This document shows positions 7,242 to 14,012 of a DNA stretch of 27,903 nucleotides, one piece after another. The notes under the pieces were generated by a model that did no database searches, was not told where the DNA came from, and was given only the letters and a program-made list of their open reading frames with translations. The stretch spans positions 1 to 27,903 of IMG/VR virus record IMGVR_UViG_3300023110_001019. One strand, 5' to 3'. Both the position numbers and the translations under genes were made by a program. Every line of letters starts with the position of its first letter. The first letter of the stretch is position 1. Origin of the DNA: a virus.

Positions 7242-7400
7242 TTAGTCTTTTTTCCAAATTGCCCATAGACCCCAAGCGATTGACGCCCATGCAGCCATTT
7301 TAGCAAAAGGTCCTGCGAATAATATAATGCAGCCCATTGCTACTAAAGCACCACCATGCCATGATGATACTTCTTTTACTCTACTTTTTAACCATTTCAT
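7242..7400 (-). CDS. Small hydrophobic protein (52 aa), possible holin
   Basis: Short open frame from ATG at 7398-7400 to TAA at 7242-7244, with a good ribosome site (AAGGAG) about seven bases upstream. Residues 17-48 are almost wholly hydrophobic (starting GALVAMGCIILFAGPFAKM and ending GLWAIW), flanked by basic ends (N-terminal MKWLKSRVKE, C-terminal WKKD). This suggests one or two membrane helices. Position directly ahead of the spanin pair and the size fit a phage holin, but I recognise no named family. Confidence 0.65.
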   Translation of the reverse strand: MKWLKSRVKEVSSWHGGALVAMGCIILFAGPFAKMAAWASIAWGLWAIWKKD

Positions 7401-7419
7401 ATAGTTTACTCCTTATATG

Positions 7420-7998
7420 TTATTTGATTGTTTCGTTTCTTTTTCTATGACCATTCCAAGCAACAAAGCCGCCTATTCTTAATGACCAATATGCTAGATA
7501 GTTCATAAAATAGAAACCGTTTACTTCTATGTTTATATCTCTAAAGATTTGATCTGCTTTTTTCTGATCAACTAATAGAAGTGAACCTGATTTATCTGCT
7601 GGTTTACAAGCAGTGTACTTGTACATATAATCGTGTACAAGGCCACCAATTAATAATACGCCAACTGGTGAAAAAAATGTTCTTAAAAATTTAGGTATAC
7701 TTGCACCGTCAAATTGAAAACCTTTTGGTATTACATACTCAGCACCGTTTATGTTATATCTCCAGTTCTTTGTTAGTTCCCAATTTCTTGTTGATAATAA
7801 CCACATTGCAATACCTTTCCAAAATCCTTTACCTTTTGTTTTAATTGGTATAGGTTTTAGTTGAGGCATTTCTTCATATTTAAATGTAATGTTACTTTTT
7901 CTTTTATCTAATAAGTTTATAAGAAAACCTATTATTACAAATAATATAAGTAATGACCATTGCCAAAATTTCATTGCTAATGCTATTAATAGTTCCAT
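7420..7998 (-). CDS. DUF1353 family protein with N-terminal membrane helix (192 aa)
   Basis: A membrane segment at about 10-29 (KFWQWSLLILFVIIGFLINL) precedes a DUF1353-like domain. The hallmarks are 'YVIPKGFQFDGASIPKF', 'FFSPVG' and 'LIGGLVHDYMYKY', with the conserved Asp and His-Asp. DUF1353 proteins are common in phages and prophages, often near lysis genes; their biochemical role is unknown. The His-Asp pair and the conserved PxGFxxDGAS loop suggest an enzyme-like site, but this is speculative. It closes the lysis-like block, one base from the next upstream gene. Confidence 0.82.
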   Translation of the reverse strand: MELLIALAMKFWQWSLLILFVIIGFLINLLDKRKSNITFKYEEMPQLKPIPIKTKGKGFWKGIAMWLLSTRNWELTKNWRYNINGAEYVIPKGFQFDGASIPKFLRTFFSPVGVLLIGGLVHDYMYKYTACKPADKSGSLLLVDQKKADQIFRDINIEVNGFYFMNYLAYWSLRIGGFVAWNGHRKRNETIK

Positions 7999-7999
7999 A

Positions 8000-8224
8000 T
8001 TAATCCTTTTTTTTTATTTTTTTTTTATTTGCACTTATCATAGGTTTATATGTTCCCATACCTCGACCATTATAAGTTGCTGATAAAGATGGCATTGTAG
8101 TTGCATATCTCCTATTTGGAAAAAATTGACTACCGCCCATAGATGACATAGGTTTAAAAGTATCTATAGGACCAATACCAAAACCTCTCATGTATTCTCT
8201 TAACTGTTTAAAAGATTTACTCAT
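8000..8224 (-). CDS. Small basic phage protein with capsid-targeting-like N-terminus (74 aa)
   Basis: No known family recognised. The protein is rich in Gly, Met, Ser and Tyr, with a strongly basic Lys-rich C-terminus (ANKKKIKKKD). The N-terminus MSKSFKQLREYM resembles the short M-(K)-x-F-K-x-x-x-E tag shared by several neighbouring genes. Its start overlaps the upstream stop by eight bases. A small, basic, tagged protein in this block could be an internal head protein that binds DNA; this is inference. Confidence 0.6.
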   Translation of the reverse strand: MSKSFKQLREYMRGFGIGPIDTFKPMSSMGGSQFFPNRRYATTMPSLSATYNGRGMGTYKPMISANKKKIKKKD

Positions 8225-8675
8225 ATTTTGTTAATAGTAATAAGGCAGCTTCGTTTCTAAATTCTTCGGATACTGTAGTTGTGATTTGATTATCTACAAC
8301 ATATCTAAATGCTTTGATACCAAAGTCTTCAGTATATGTGCCTTTTTCTTTTTTTGATTTTATATTATTTAAAATAGGTTTAATTTGAGTTTCTTCTATT
8401 TCTTGGTTTGAACAGATTTTATTAACAACGTTTTCTAATTCTACTCTATCATAGTCTTCACGTTTTAATAATTTTGTTAAATCTTTTTTCTTCTTTTTTA
8501 TATGTACGCCAGGTTCATGTGCAGGTGGCATAGCAACATTTGATCCATCACCTACTGCATTTGCGGGTGCTTCTTCAGGCACACAGTTAGGTACCATTCT
8601 GTCGCCTTTTTTCTTTTGACCAACTTGTTTATAACCTTTCCAACAAGCCTCTCTCATATCTTTAAAACTTTTCAT
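8217..8675 (-). CDS. Conserved marine T4-like phage protein (152 aa), capsid-targeting-like N-terminus
   Basis: Begins MKSFKDMREACWKGYKQVG, followed by KKKGDRMVPNCVPEE. The C-W-x-GY-K-x-x-G plus VPNCVPE motif recurs in short modules of cyanophage and pelagiphage proteins as I remember them. A basic linker (about 59-70) leads to a helical C-terminal half (about 70-152). No enzymatic motif is visible. The first nine residues fit the tag discussed for this block. It overlaps its downstream gene by eight bases and its upstream gene by one base. Function unknown. Confidence 0.7.
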   Translation of the reverse strand: MKSFKDMREACWKGYKQVGQKKKGDRMVPNCVPEEAPANAVGDGSNVAMPPAHEPGVHIKKKKKDLTKLLKREDYDRVELENVVNKICSNQEIEETQIKPILNNIKSKKEKGTYTEDFGIKAFRYVVDNQITTTVSEEFRNEAALLLLTKYE

Positions 8676-9265
8676 TAAAATTTTATCCTTTCTATGTTAT
8701 CTTCAGATACAATAATTTTTTGTTTTGTATCTTCATTAATAACATGATATAGACTTACACCAAAATAATTATCAAAAGGCTTTTGATTTTCAGTTGTATA
8801 AACAACATCACCTACATCAGCAGTTTTAGATCCTTCTAAATCTTCTAACTTATCAATCATAATATATCTACCTTCTGGCAAGTAATCAAATCCAACTGAC
8901 TCTTTTAAGTCATCATCATAAGCTACTAAATCATTTTCAACAAGATGTTTGTATAATGCTCTTTCTATTTCAATTGCATTTACATCTTTTTGTTCTTTTA
9001 ATAATAATCCTAACGCAGCTGCATATGTACCTAATTTTGATTTACCACCTGGAACAAATGCTAATAATCTTTTTAAATTAAAAACAAATCTGTGTAACAA
9101 AGTATAAGAGTCTTTTTCTTTTGACGTTCTTAACTCTCTTGCTTTTCTTAAAACTTTTCCATTATCATCAATAATTCCATACTTATAAGCTTCATGTTTA
9201 TTCCAAGGTGTAACCAATAACTTTATAACTCTATAAGTGATTAATAAGTCTATTGCTCTTCCCAT
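8675..9265 (-). CDS. Conserved marine T4-like phage protein, possible virion protein (196 aa)
   Basis: Starts MGRAIDLLITYRVIKLLVTPW and contains 'AYKYGIIDDNGKVLRKAREL', a long helical region with 'FNLKRLLAFVPGGKSKLGTYAAALGLLLKEQ', and a beta-rich C-terminus. This protein type is familiar from cyanomyoviruses and pelagiphages, where it is usually annotated as hypothetical or structural. I see no catalytic motif, signal peptide or membrane segment. It is coupled to both neighbours by one-base overlaps. Confidence 0.72.
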   Translation of the reverse strand: MGRAIDLLITYRVIKLLVTPWNKHEAYKYGIIDDNGKVLRKARELRTSKEKDSYTLLHRFVFNLKRLLAFVPGGKSKLGTYAAALGLLLKEQKDVNAIEIERALYKHLVENDLVAYDDDLKESVGFDYLPEGRYIMIDKLEDLEGSKTADVGDVVYTTENQKPFDNYFGVSLYHVINEDTKQKIIVSEDNIERIKF

Positions 9266-9627
9266 TATAATTCCTCTAAATTTGATAACAACGTTTTGTT
9301 TATTTTCACATTTGGCATTTCATCTGGCAACATTATATTTAAATACTGTAAGAAAGTTTTTAATATACCCCAATACTCTCTTTCAATTTTAAACAATAAC
9401 AGTGTAGCAGCTGCCTCGTTACCAAAAACATTTGTTAATACAATAATATGATTTAAAACTAATCTAGTTTTCAATTCACCAGTTGTTTTATATTTACGAA
9501 ATAAGCGTTTTAAGTACTTAAAACGTTTTACATCCTCATAAAACTCTTGTTCACTATCTAAATTAGGAACATTGTAGTTTTTGATGGCATAAAACAACCA
9601 ATTTTTTTTTGTTATCTTATCAAACAT
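9265..9627 (-). CDS. Conserved hypothetical T4-like phage protein (120 aa)
   Basis: Mostly helical small protein with 'WLFYAIKNYNVPNLDSEQEFYEDVKRFKYLKRLFRKY', 'TGELKTRLVLNHIIVLTNVFG' and 'LKTFLQYLNIMLPDE'. The same pattern (short helical protein with LVLNHII-L-NVFG) is common in marine T4-like phages next to the 196-residue protein type encoded downstream here. Function is unknown. One-base overlaps on both sides. Confidence 0.75.
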   Translation of the reverse strand: MFDKITKKNWLFYAIKNYNVPNLDSEQEFYEDVKRFKYLKRLFRKYKTTGELKTRLVLNHIIVLTNVFGNEAAATLLLFKIEREYWGILKTFLQYLNIMLPDEMPNVKINKTLLSNLEEL

Positions 9628-10064
9628 TAGCCAAGCTCTGCATAAACTTTAACAGCGCCGTTTTGTAATGTTTCGTATTTACCTTTTAGTTTTAACTCTT
9701 TACCTAACTTATGACTAATACCATCATCATTTATATCAGAACCGTCTGTATCTTTACCAAAACGACCACCATTAAATACTAAAGCACTTTCAAAGTTACC
9801 TTGTTTTCCTTCAATTGTTATTGAGTCTTTTAATTGCAATCCAATTGTTCTTAATTTTGTTTCCAATTGAGAAAGAGCACTTTCGGGTTGCAAGTATTCT
9901 CCGTCAGCAATAGAGCTAACAAATCTATTTGCTCTATCTAAGACTTCAGGTAGATGTATGTTGTGTATACCAATCGAACTATCCTCTGGAGAGTTAGAAG
10001 TAGTAGAACCAACTTGTCCACCCATGTAAGAGCCTTCTTTTACGTGTTGTTTAAATGTTTTCAT
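9627..10064 (-). CDS. Putative head-associated protein with capsid-targeting-like N-terminus (145 aa)
   Basis: N-terminus MKTFKQHVKEGSYMGG closely resembles the T4 internal-protein signal MKTYQEFIAE, with a Glu-Gly junction at 9-10 suitable for a gp21-like protease. The rest contains 'ADGEYLQPESALSQLETKLRTIGLQL' and a beta-rich end with 'GRFGKDTDGSDINDDGISH', whose Asp-rich turn might bind a cation. No enzyme family recognised. It overlaps the downstream gene by one base and the upstream gene by four. Confidence 0.68.
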   Translation of the reverse strand: MKTFKQHVKEGSYMGGQVGSTTSNSPEDSSIGIHNIHLPEVLDRANRFVSSIADGEYLQPESALSQLETKLRTIGLQLKDSITIEGKQGNFESALVFNGGRFGKDTDGSDINDDGISHKLGKELKLKGKYETLQNGAVKVYAELG

Positions 10065-10231
10065 TTTTCTCCTCTTTTTAATTCGTCTTTTAGTTTTTTA
10101 AAAGACTTACCACCTATAAGGTCTTCTTCAACCTCTTTCATATTATCTTCTTCTAATTTGTTGAACTGTTTATCATTTGGTGTATTATCAGCCAGTTCTT
10201 CAAAAAATTTATCTAAATTATTTTTGCTCAT
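10061..10231 (-). CDS. Small charged protein (56 aa)
   Basis: I choose the ATG at 10229-10231 (MSKNNLDKFFEELADN). The longer open frame would extend to 10327, deep into the upstream gene, with no ribosome site. With this start the overlap with the upstream gene is 14 bases, as for other neighbours. The product is highly charged, helical and ends KSFKKLKDELKRGEK. No family recognised. Confidence 0.6.
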   Translation of the reverse strand: MSKNNLDKFFEELADNTPNDKQFNKLEEDNMKEVEEDLIGGKSFKKLKDELKRGEK

Positions 10232-10448
10232 CTTCTTTTTCAACCAATAATTGTTGTTCATCTTTTGTCTTTGACGTTGATAACTTAATAAGTTTATCAG
10301 TTTGTTGAATAGCCCCATAAACAGCATTCAAATTATTTTTCATAGTAATCATTTCTTTTTCAATTGTAGAAATTTTACCAGTTAAATCATCAAAATCTTT
10401 TTTAAGTTTAATTCTTTCTTCCGTCAATGTTTTCAAATCAATACTCAT
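10218..10448 (-). CDS. Small coiled-coil protein (76 aa)
   Basis: Nearly the whole length is a predicted coiled coil with heptad Leu, Ile and Met: 'LTEERIKLKKDFDDLTGKI', 'IEKEMITMKNNLNAVYGAI', followed by a Lys/Glu tail. Such small coiled-coil proteins are common between structural genes of T4-like marine phages. AGGAG lies about 14 bases upstream of the ATG. Function unknown. Confidence 0.68.
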   Translation of the reverse strand: MSIDLKTLTEERIKLKKDFDDLTGKISTIEKEMITMKNNLNAVYGAIQQTDKLIKLSTSKTKDEQQLLVEKEDEQK

Positions 10449-10464
10449 ATTATATTATCTCCTA

Positions 10465-10929
10465 TTATGCGTTTACTGTAGCGCCATTACCTTCAGCAAT
10501 AACTTGCCATTTTGAATTTTTAAAAAGTAATGTAACTGTTTCACCTTCTTTATCTAAAGTTATTGATGAATAACCTCGTCTATTAGTTGGTGTAATAGTT
10601 TGTGCATTTGTACCTGATGATGAAACATTAATAATTGTTTTAATTTGTCCATCTGAACCATCGTTTAAACCAAATGTACCAGTTGATGATGCACCATCAA
10701 TTTCTGTAATCTGTGAAGTTACATTAATTGACTGTGATGAACCATCAGCAGTAAGTGACTCAGAAGCTTGTGCTAATCCTAGCCAACTTGGAATGTTATT
10801 GAAAACATTTTCTGCTGATATTTTTTTATTGATTGGTGTACCTGACGGATCGTCAACTACATGGAACAAGTCAGCTGATGCCAACGAGTCACCTAAATCG
10901 GTCAATGCCGTTATTTTTTTGTCTGCCAT
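10465..10929 (-). CDS. Putative virion structural/appendage protein (154 aa)
   Basis: Starts MADKKITALTDLGDSLASADLFHVVDDPSGTP, a collar typical of marine phage tail-fibre-type and decoration proteins (ADxKITxLxxL...DxxxVVDxP). Then come 'KISAENVFNNIP' and a beta-rich domain with 'IDGASSTGTFGLNDGSDGQ', 'TLLFKNSKWQVIAEGNGATV'. The last motif resembles the end of many phage fibre or needle domains. It is probably exposed on the virion. It is preceded by AGGAG and a 111-base region with three potential hairpins. Confidence 0.72.
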   Translation of the reverse strand: MADKKITALTDLGDSLASADLFHVVDDPSGTPINKKISAENVFNNIPSWLGLAQASESLTADGSSQSINVTSQITEIDGASSTGTFGLNDGSDGQIKTIINVSSSGTNAQTITPTNRRGYSSITLDKEGETVTLLFKNSKWQVIAEGNGATVNA

Positions 10930-10945
10930 TTTTTTCTCCTGTTAA

Positions 10946-10955
10946 CCCTTTCGGG
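10946..10955 (-). other. Small GNRA-type hairpin in the 5' leader
   Basis: On the minus strand this reads CCC-GAAA-GGG, a three-pair stem with a GAAA tetraloop. It lies about 17 bases before the ATG at 10929 and just upstream of the AGGAG ribosome site. It could modulate translation. The stem is very short, so chance is possible. Confidence 0.35.
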
Positions 10956-10963
10956 AATGCTAC

Positions 10964-10981
10964 TCTAGGTATTTGCCTAGA
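10964..10981 (-). other. Hairpin in the leader (TCTAGG-N6-CCTAGA)
   Basis: Perfect six-base inverted repeat with a six-base loop in the gap between two putative virion genes. No U-run follows on either strand, so it is not a classical terminator. Confidence 0.45.
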
Positions 10982-11001
10982 TCAATTTGTTCATATAGTA
11001 T

Positions 11002-11030
11002 ATATAAGGGCACTTTGAGCGCCCTTATAT
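11002..11030 (-). terminator. Strong hairpin after the 185-residue virion gene, possible terminator
   Basis: ATATAAGGGC and GCCCTTATAT form a perfect ten-base stem around a nine-base loop, starting 11 bases after the stop codon at 11041. The bases after it on the minus strand (TACTATATGAAC) are not U-rich. It may therefore be an imperfect terminator, an RNA-processing signal or an mRNA-stabilising 3' structure. Confidence 0.5.
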
Positions 11031-11040
11031 GATTTTGTTA

Positions 11041-11598
11041 TTATGCTGAAACAGTTAATGTACCTGTTTGAGCAGCGTTTGTAATTGTAGAGTTTGTTGT
11101 TGTACCAAAGTCTTTAATAGTACCACCGTTAAGTGCTACTGCGTTTGTACCAATTGATAATACATCATTTTCAGCAATACCACCATCTGCAGCACCATAA
11201 GTTGCTCTGAATACAATTTCGTTTGATCCTGTACCAGAGTTATAATCTGCTGTAAATGTAGCATCAGTACCACTACCTGTTTGGTCGTTAGTTACTGTTA
11301 CTTGTGGTGTTCCTGTAATGTCAACTCTTTCGTTAAATCTTACTCTAACGTCAATGTTTCCACCAGCAGCTGCACCGATTGATGTTGTTACAAATTCTAT
11401 TTCAGTAATATTTGCTGAACCCATATTTGTAGCTAATCCGCCGATTGCTACTAATACTTCAGGATCTGCATTTGGATTATCATTACCTGATAATACCGAG
11501 CCCGCTTCTCTTACCCAACCTTGAGCGGTTGCATAGACTTCTTTTTTTTCTTCGTCTGTAAGATTTTTAGGCTTTATATCATTTCCCCATAAAGACAT
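11041..11598 (-). CDS. Putative virion surface protein with Ig-like/beta-sandwich domain (185 aa)
   Basis: The N-terminal part (1-60) begins MSLWGNDIKPKNLTDEEKK and includes 'TAQGWVREAGS', a module seen at the start of structural proteins in T4-like cyanophages. The rest is a beta-rich domain: 'GGNIDVRVRFNERVDITGTPQVTV', 'NEIVFRATYGAADGGIAENDVLSIG', 'LNGGTIKDFG'. It resembles bacterial Ig-like or SwmB-type repeats of surface adhesins (V-V-F-x-E-x-V-x-V-T-G-x-P). Such domains decorate phage capsids or tails and may bind cell-surface glycans. It has its own late promoter (11639-11646) and a normal AAGGAG site, and ends before a strong hairpin. Confidence 0.75.
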   Translation of the reverse strand: MSLWGNDIKPKNLTDEEKKEVYATAQGWVREAGSVLSGNDNPNADPEVLVAIGGLATNMGSANITEIEFVTTSIGAAAGGNIDVRVRFNERVDITGTPQVTVTNDQTGSGTDATFTADYNSGTGSNEIVFRATYGAADGGIAENDVLSIGTNAVALNGGTIKDFGTTTNSTITNAAQTGTLTVSA

Positions 11599-11638
11599 AT
11601 ATCTCTCCTTAAATTTAATATTTGTTATATAACTCTAC

Positions 11639-11646
11639 TATTTATA
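11639..11646 (-). promoter_or_regulatory. T4-type late promoter (TATAAATA)
   Basis: Exact late consensus TATAAATA on the minus strand, 40 bases upstream of the ATG at 11598. The predicted leader of about 35 bases contains AAGGAG next to the start, so this transcript is conventional and not leaderless. Confidence 0.8.
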
Positions 11647-11649
11647 AGA

Positions 11650-12138
11650 TTAAAAACCTAGTTTTTTAAGTTCAGATATAGTTTTAGATGTGTTTGTGTG
11701 ATGTATGCCAGTACCACCAGCATTGATAAACTCTCTTATATTTTTCTCGTAATCGTCTATAAGAATAGCAGGTTGGCCTCTTTTTGCAAAGAGTTTCTTT
11801 TCTTTTCTTCGTACTAGGTTGATTTTTTGTTTATTTGTCATACCTGCGTTTCTTCTTAACCATTCAGTTTTACCAGGTATACAGTTTGGATCGTAAGTTT
11901 CTTCTACGTAAGCTGATAAGATATGTGGATCAAATTTTGATATATAAGACCAAAGTTGTTTACCACCAGGCATCCAAGGTAGAGTTTGCCAGAAATCTTT
12001 TTTTGCTTTAATAAGTGACCACTTGTCTTTACCCATTGACATCCATTTGTTAATGGACATCTTTGTAGTCTTTTGAGCACCTGTTTTAAAGTCTGCAAGT
12101 ACTCCGTCCATATCGCAATATATGATAGGTTTGTTCAT
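11650..12138 (-). CDS. HAD-superfamily 5'(3')-nucleotidase-like phosphatase (162 aa)
   Basis: Begins IIYCDMDGVLADF with the HAD motif I Asp9-x-Asp11-G-V-x-A-D-F, typical of NT5C-type deoxyribonucleotidases. The C-terminal 'AKRGQPAILIDDYEKNIREFINAGG' supplies the acidic motif IV (IDD) and the usual 'W/F-x-x-AGG' ending; Lys residues in the middle can supply motif III. It probably dephosphorylates nucleoside monophosphates, or trims nucleic-acid ends as in Pnk-like phosphatases. It has its own sigma70-like promoter directly upstream, so it is likely expressed before the surrounding late genes. Confidence 0.8.
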   Translation of the reverse strand: MNKPIIYCDMDGVLADFKTGAQKTTKMSINKWMSMGKDKWSLIKAKKDFWQTLPWMPGGKQLWSYISKFDPHILSAYVEETYDPNCIPGKTEWLRRNAGMTNKQKINLVRRKEKKLFAKRGQPAILIDDYEKNIREFINAGGTGIHHTNTSKTISELKKLGF

Positions 12139-12158
12139 AGTGTTTTCCTTATACTATT

Positions 12159-12187
12159 ATACTATCATATAATAGCTGTTTTGTCAA
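12159..12187 (-). promoter_or_regulatory. Sigma70-type promoter for the nucleotidase gene
   Basis: Minus strand TTGACA (12182-12187), 17-base spacer, TAGTAT (12159-12164); an overlapping TATAAT (12156-12161) gives a 20-base spacer. The -35 box forms half of the 12-base palindrome TGTCAATTGACA (12182-12193), which could be an operator. It lies in the gap between two genes, 21 bases before the ATG. Confidence 0.7.
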
Positions 12188-12204
12188 TTGACAGAATGTC
12201 GCAC

Positions 12205-12864
12205 TTATACAGGTATTGCTCTAGGTTCTACGTCAACTGCACCAGCTTCTTTGCCTGTTGCTGTTTTTCCTTTGTCGCCTAATTTAATTACTTTTGTTTC
12301 AGTTCTTAAATCAGAAAAAGTTTTTTTACTTTCACCCATACAATTTGAAGCATTGATTTTATTTGCATGATCTTTACCACATTTAGAACAAATTTGTTCC
12401 ATATGATATCCTTTATCTTTACAATGACTACAACCTTCACCTTCACATTTAGAACATTCTACTTTTTCTTCGTTCTTAGGTTTCTCGCCTTTTTCTTTTT
12501 TAGAAATTGCTATTGCAGCCTGTTGTGCAGGACTGATTGCTTCAGATGTAGCTTTTGAAATTGCAGCTCTTCTCTTATGAAGATACTTATCTGTAGAGTC
12601 TGTATCACCATCGTTGTCAATATCTTTATCTTTTCTGTCGTCAAACTTTTTCTTTACAGCATCTTTGTTTACTGGATCTAAAGCTTCAGAAACGATTTTG
12701 GCAGCAACGTCTGAAATTGATCCTGGTTTAGTTTCAAAATATGTTTTTTCTGCTGTTAATTTTACATTTGGTTCTTGTTTTTTGATAGACTGTTGTTCAG
12801 TAGCGATTTGAGTAATCTTTTCTTCTATACTGCCAGTCTTTGTTTCAAAATATTTTTTGTTCAT
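12205..12864 (-). CDS. Zinc-cluster and EF-hand-like phage protein (219 aa)
   Basis: Modular protein. Two copies of a short repeat, KYFETKTGSIEEKI (4-17) and TYFETKPGSISDVAAKI (41-57), are followed by an EF-hand-like loop DIDNDGDTDSTD (81-92). A helix 'KYLHKRRAAISKATSEAIS' comes next, then a DnaJ-like zinc region: CSKCEGEGCSHC (137-148), then CSKC (159-162), His and Cys175. The F-x-T-K-x-GS repeat and the D-x-DNDGD loop are familiar from cyanophage proteins of unknown function. Cysteine spacing suggests one or two zinc ions. It is coupled to the upstream DUF5824 gene by a one-base overlap. Possible gp21-type junctions (SEA-LDP, SEA-ISP) occur. Role unknown; a head-core or assembly chaperone function is a guess. 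Confidence 0.7.
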   Translation of the reverse strand: MNKKYFETKTGSIEEKITQIATEQQSIKKQEPNVKLTAEKTYFETKPGSISDVAAKIVSEALDPVNKDAVKKKFDDRKDKDIDNDGDTDSTDKYLHKRRAAISKATSEAISPAQQAAIAISKKEKGEKPKNEEKVECSKCEGEGCSHCKDKGYHMEQICSKCGKDHANKINASNCMGESKKTFSDLRTETKVIKLGDKGKTATGKEAGAVDVEPRAIPV

Positions 12865-14012
12865 TATTTTTTACTCCTTACTTTTTTAGCTAAATCACTA
12901 TCTGCACCACCCCAAGTACCACTTGATTTGGTTACAAAACTATTTACTCTTGCCAGCGCCCATTGTTGTGGTGTTGTTCCTGGTCTATGACCACCTTTCC
13001 ATGCAGCCATACCCCTATCATATACTTTTTTTAATATCGAATAAGGCATACCTGTTTTTTCTGCTTTGTTTTTAACAGCTTCAATTGCTTCTATTAATGC
13101 CTTTGCAGGATGTACCTCTTCTTTTTGAGTTTTATTTTTTAGTTGATCCATTTTCATTTGTATATTTTCTAAATCATTTTTAGTTATTGCAATTGGTGTT
13201 TTATCTTTAGGATCACCTACATCTAAATCTTTTAATTTAGTTTGTAATGCCATTTGCCTAACTCTCATTTTAGCCATCTTTTCAGAGTCAGTTGTTTCTT
13301 CTTTTACGCTGTGTGTCTTATGACTACCTGCGTGTTTTGTATCGCCAGACTTTCTTCTCATTGCGACACTTCTTGCCATGTTAGATACAAAGTTTATACC
13401 TGATTGTGCCAGTTGCATTAAAGTATCTGTAGAATATTTGTCTAAAAAGTTTTTTAATGTTTTTACTTTTTCAGGTGACATAAGTTTTATATCTGACCAA
13501 CTATCTTTTAACTTTTTAATTTGTTCAGGACTCATTGCCTCATCTAAATCTTCTTTCATTTTAGGATTATACATCATATAATCTGAAACTGAATTGATAT
13601 AGTCTTTTGCTTTTGTAATTTTAGATTGTACCCAAGCCTCTAAAGGATTACCCTCATCTGATTTGCCTTGAAGAGCACCAGCAAGTTGAGTGGCCTTATC
13701 TGCGATGGCCTCTAACTCACCTCTTGCCATAGAAACTTCATGGTCAGACTCTTCTTTTTGCATTCCTTTTATATCAGGTCCGCCATCTTTAGCCCACTTA
13801 ATATTTCCTCTTAATGTATCTTGTGTAACCGATACTTCAGAATTACCTTGTGATCTTAATTCTTTTGCTTTCTTTTCAGCAGAGTCTTTTGTTTTAAAAG
13901 GTGATGCATATCTTTTACCATCTTTACCTTTCCATCTTGCTACGTGAACAAGTGTAAACTCGTTCATTTGCTCTTGTATTTCTGACCAACTTGTTCTATA
14001 TCTTGTTACCAT
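12864..14012 (-). CDS. DUF5824-containing phage protein (382 aa)
   Basis: The N-terminal part carries a short beta module, 'EFTLVHVARWKGKDGKRYASPFKTKDSAEKKAKEL'. A long Lys/Glu/Met-rich helical middle follows (about 90-300). The C-terminal domain matches DUF5824: 'MPYSILKKVYDRGMAAWKGGHRPGTTPQQWALARVNSF' (about 323-360), ending KKVRSKK. DUF5824 is common in large phages; the conserved RG-x-AAW-x-x-GHRPG-x-x-QQW-x-x-AR-x-NSF motif suggests a nucleic-acid or head-core role, but none is proven. The start overlaps the upstream 923-residue gene by seven bases. Confidence 0.78.
   Translation of the reverse strand: MVTRYRTSWSEIQEQMNEFTLVHVARWKGKDGKRYASPFKTKDSAEKKAKELRSQGNSEVSVTQDTLRGNIKWAKDGGPDIKGMQKEESDHEVSMARGELEAIADKATQLAGALQGKSDEGNPLEAWVQSKITKAKDYINSVSDYMMYNPKMKEDLDEAMSPEQIKKLKDSWSDIKLMSPEKVKTLKNFLDKYSTDTLMQLAQSGINFVSNMARSVAMRRKSGDTKHAGSHKTHSVKEETTDSEKMAKMRVRQMALQTKLKDLDVGDPKDKTPIAITKNDLENIQMKMDQLKNKTQKEEVHPAKALIEAIEAVKNKAEKTGMPYSILKKVYDRGMAAWKGGHRPGTTPQQWALARVNSFVTKSSGTWGGADSDLAKKVRSKK

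Noticed and set aside
10061-10327. Longer 88-residue reading of the small charged protein
   Set aside because: It would overlap the coiled-coil gene by over 100 bases and lacks a ribosome site; the start at 10231 fits the genome's overlap style.
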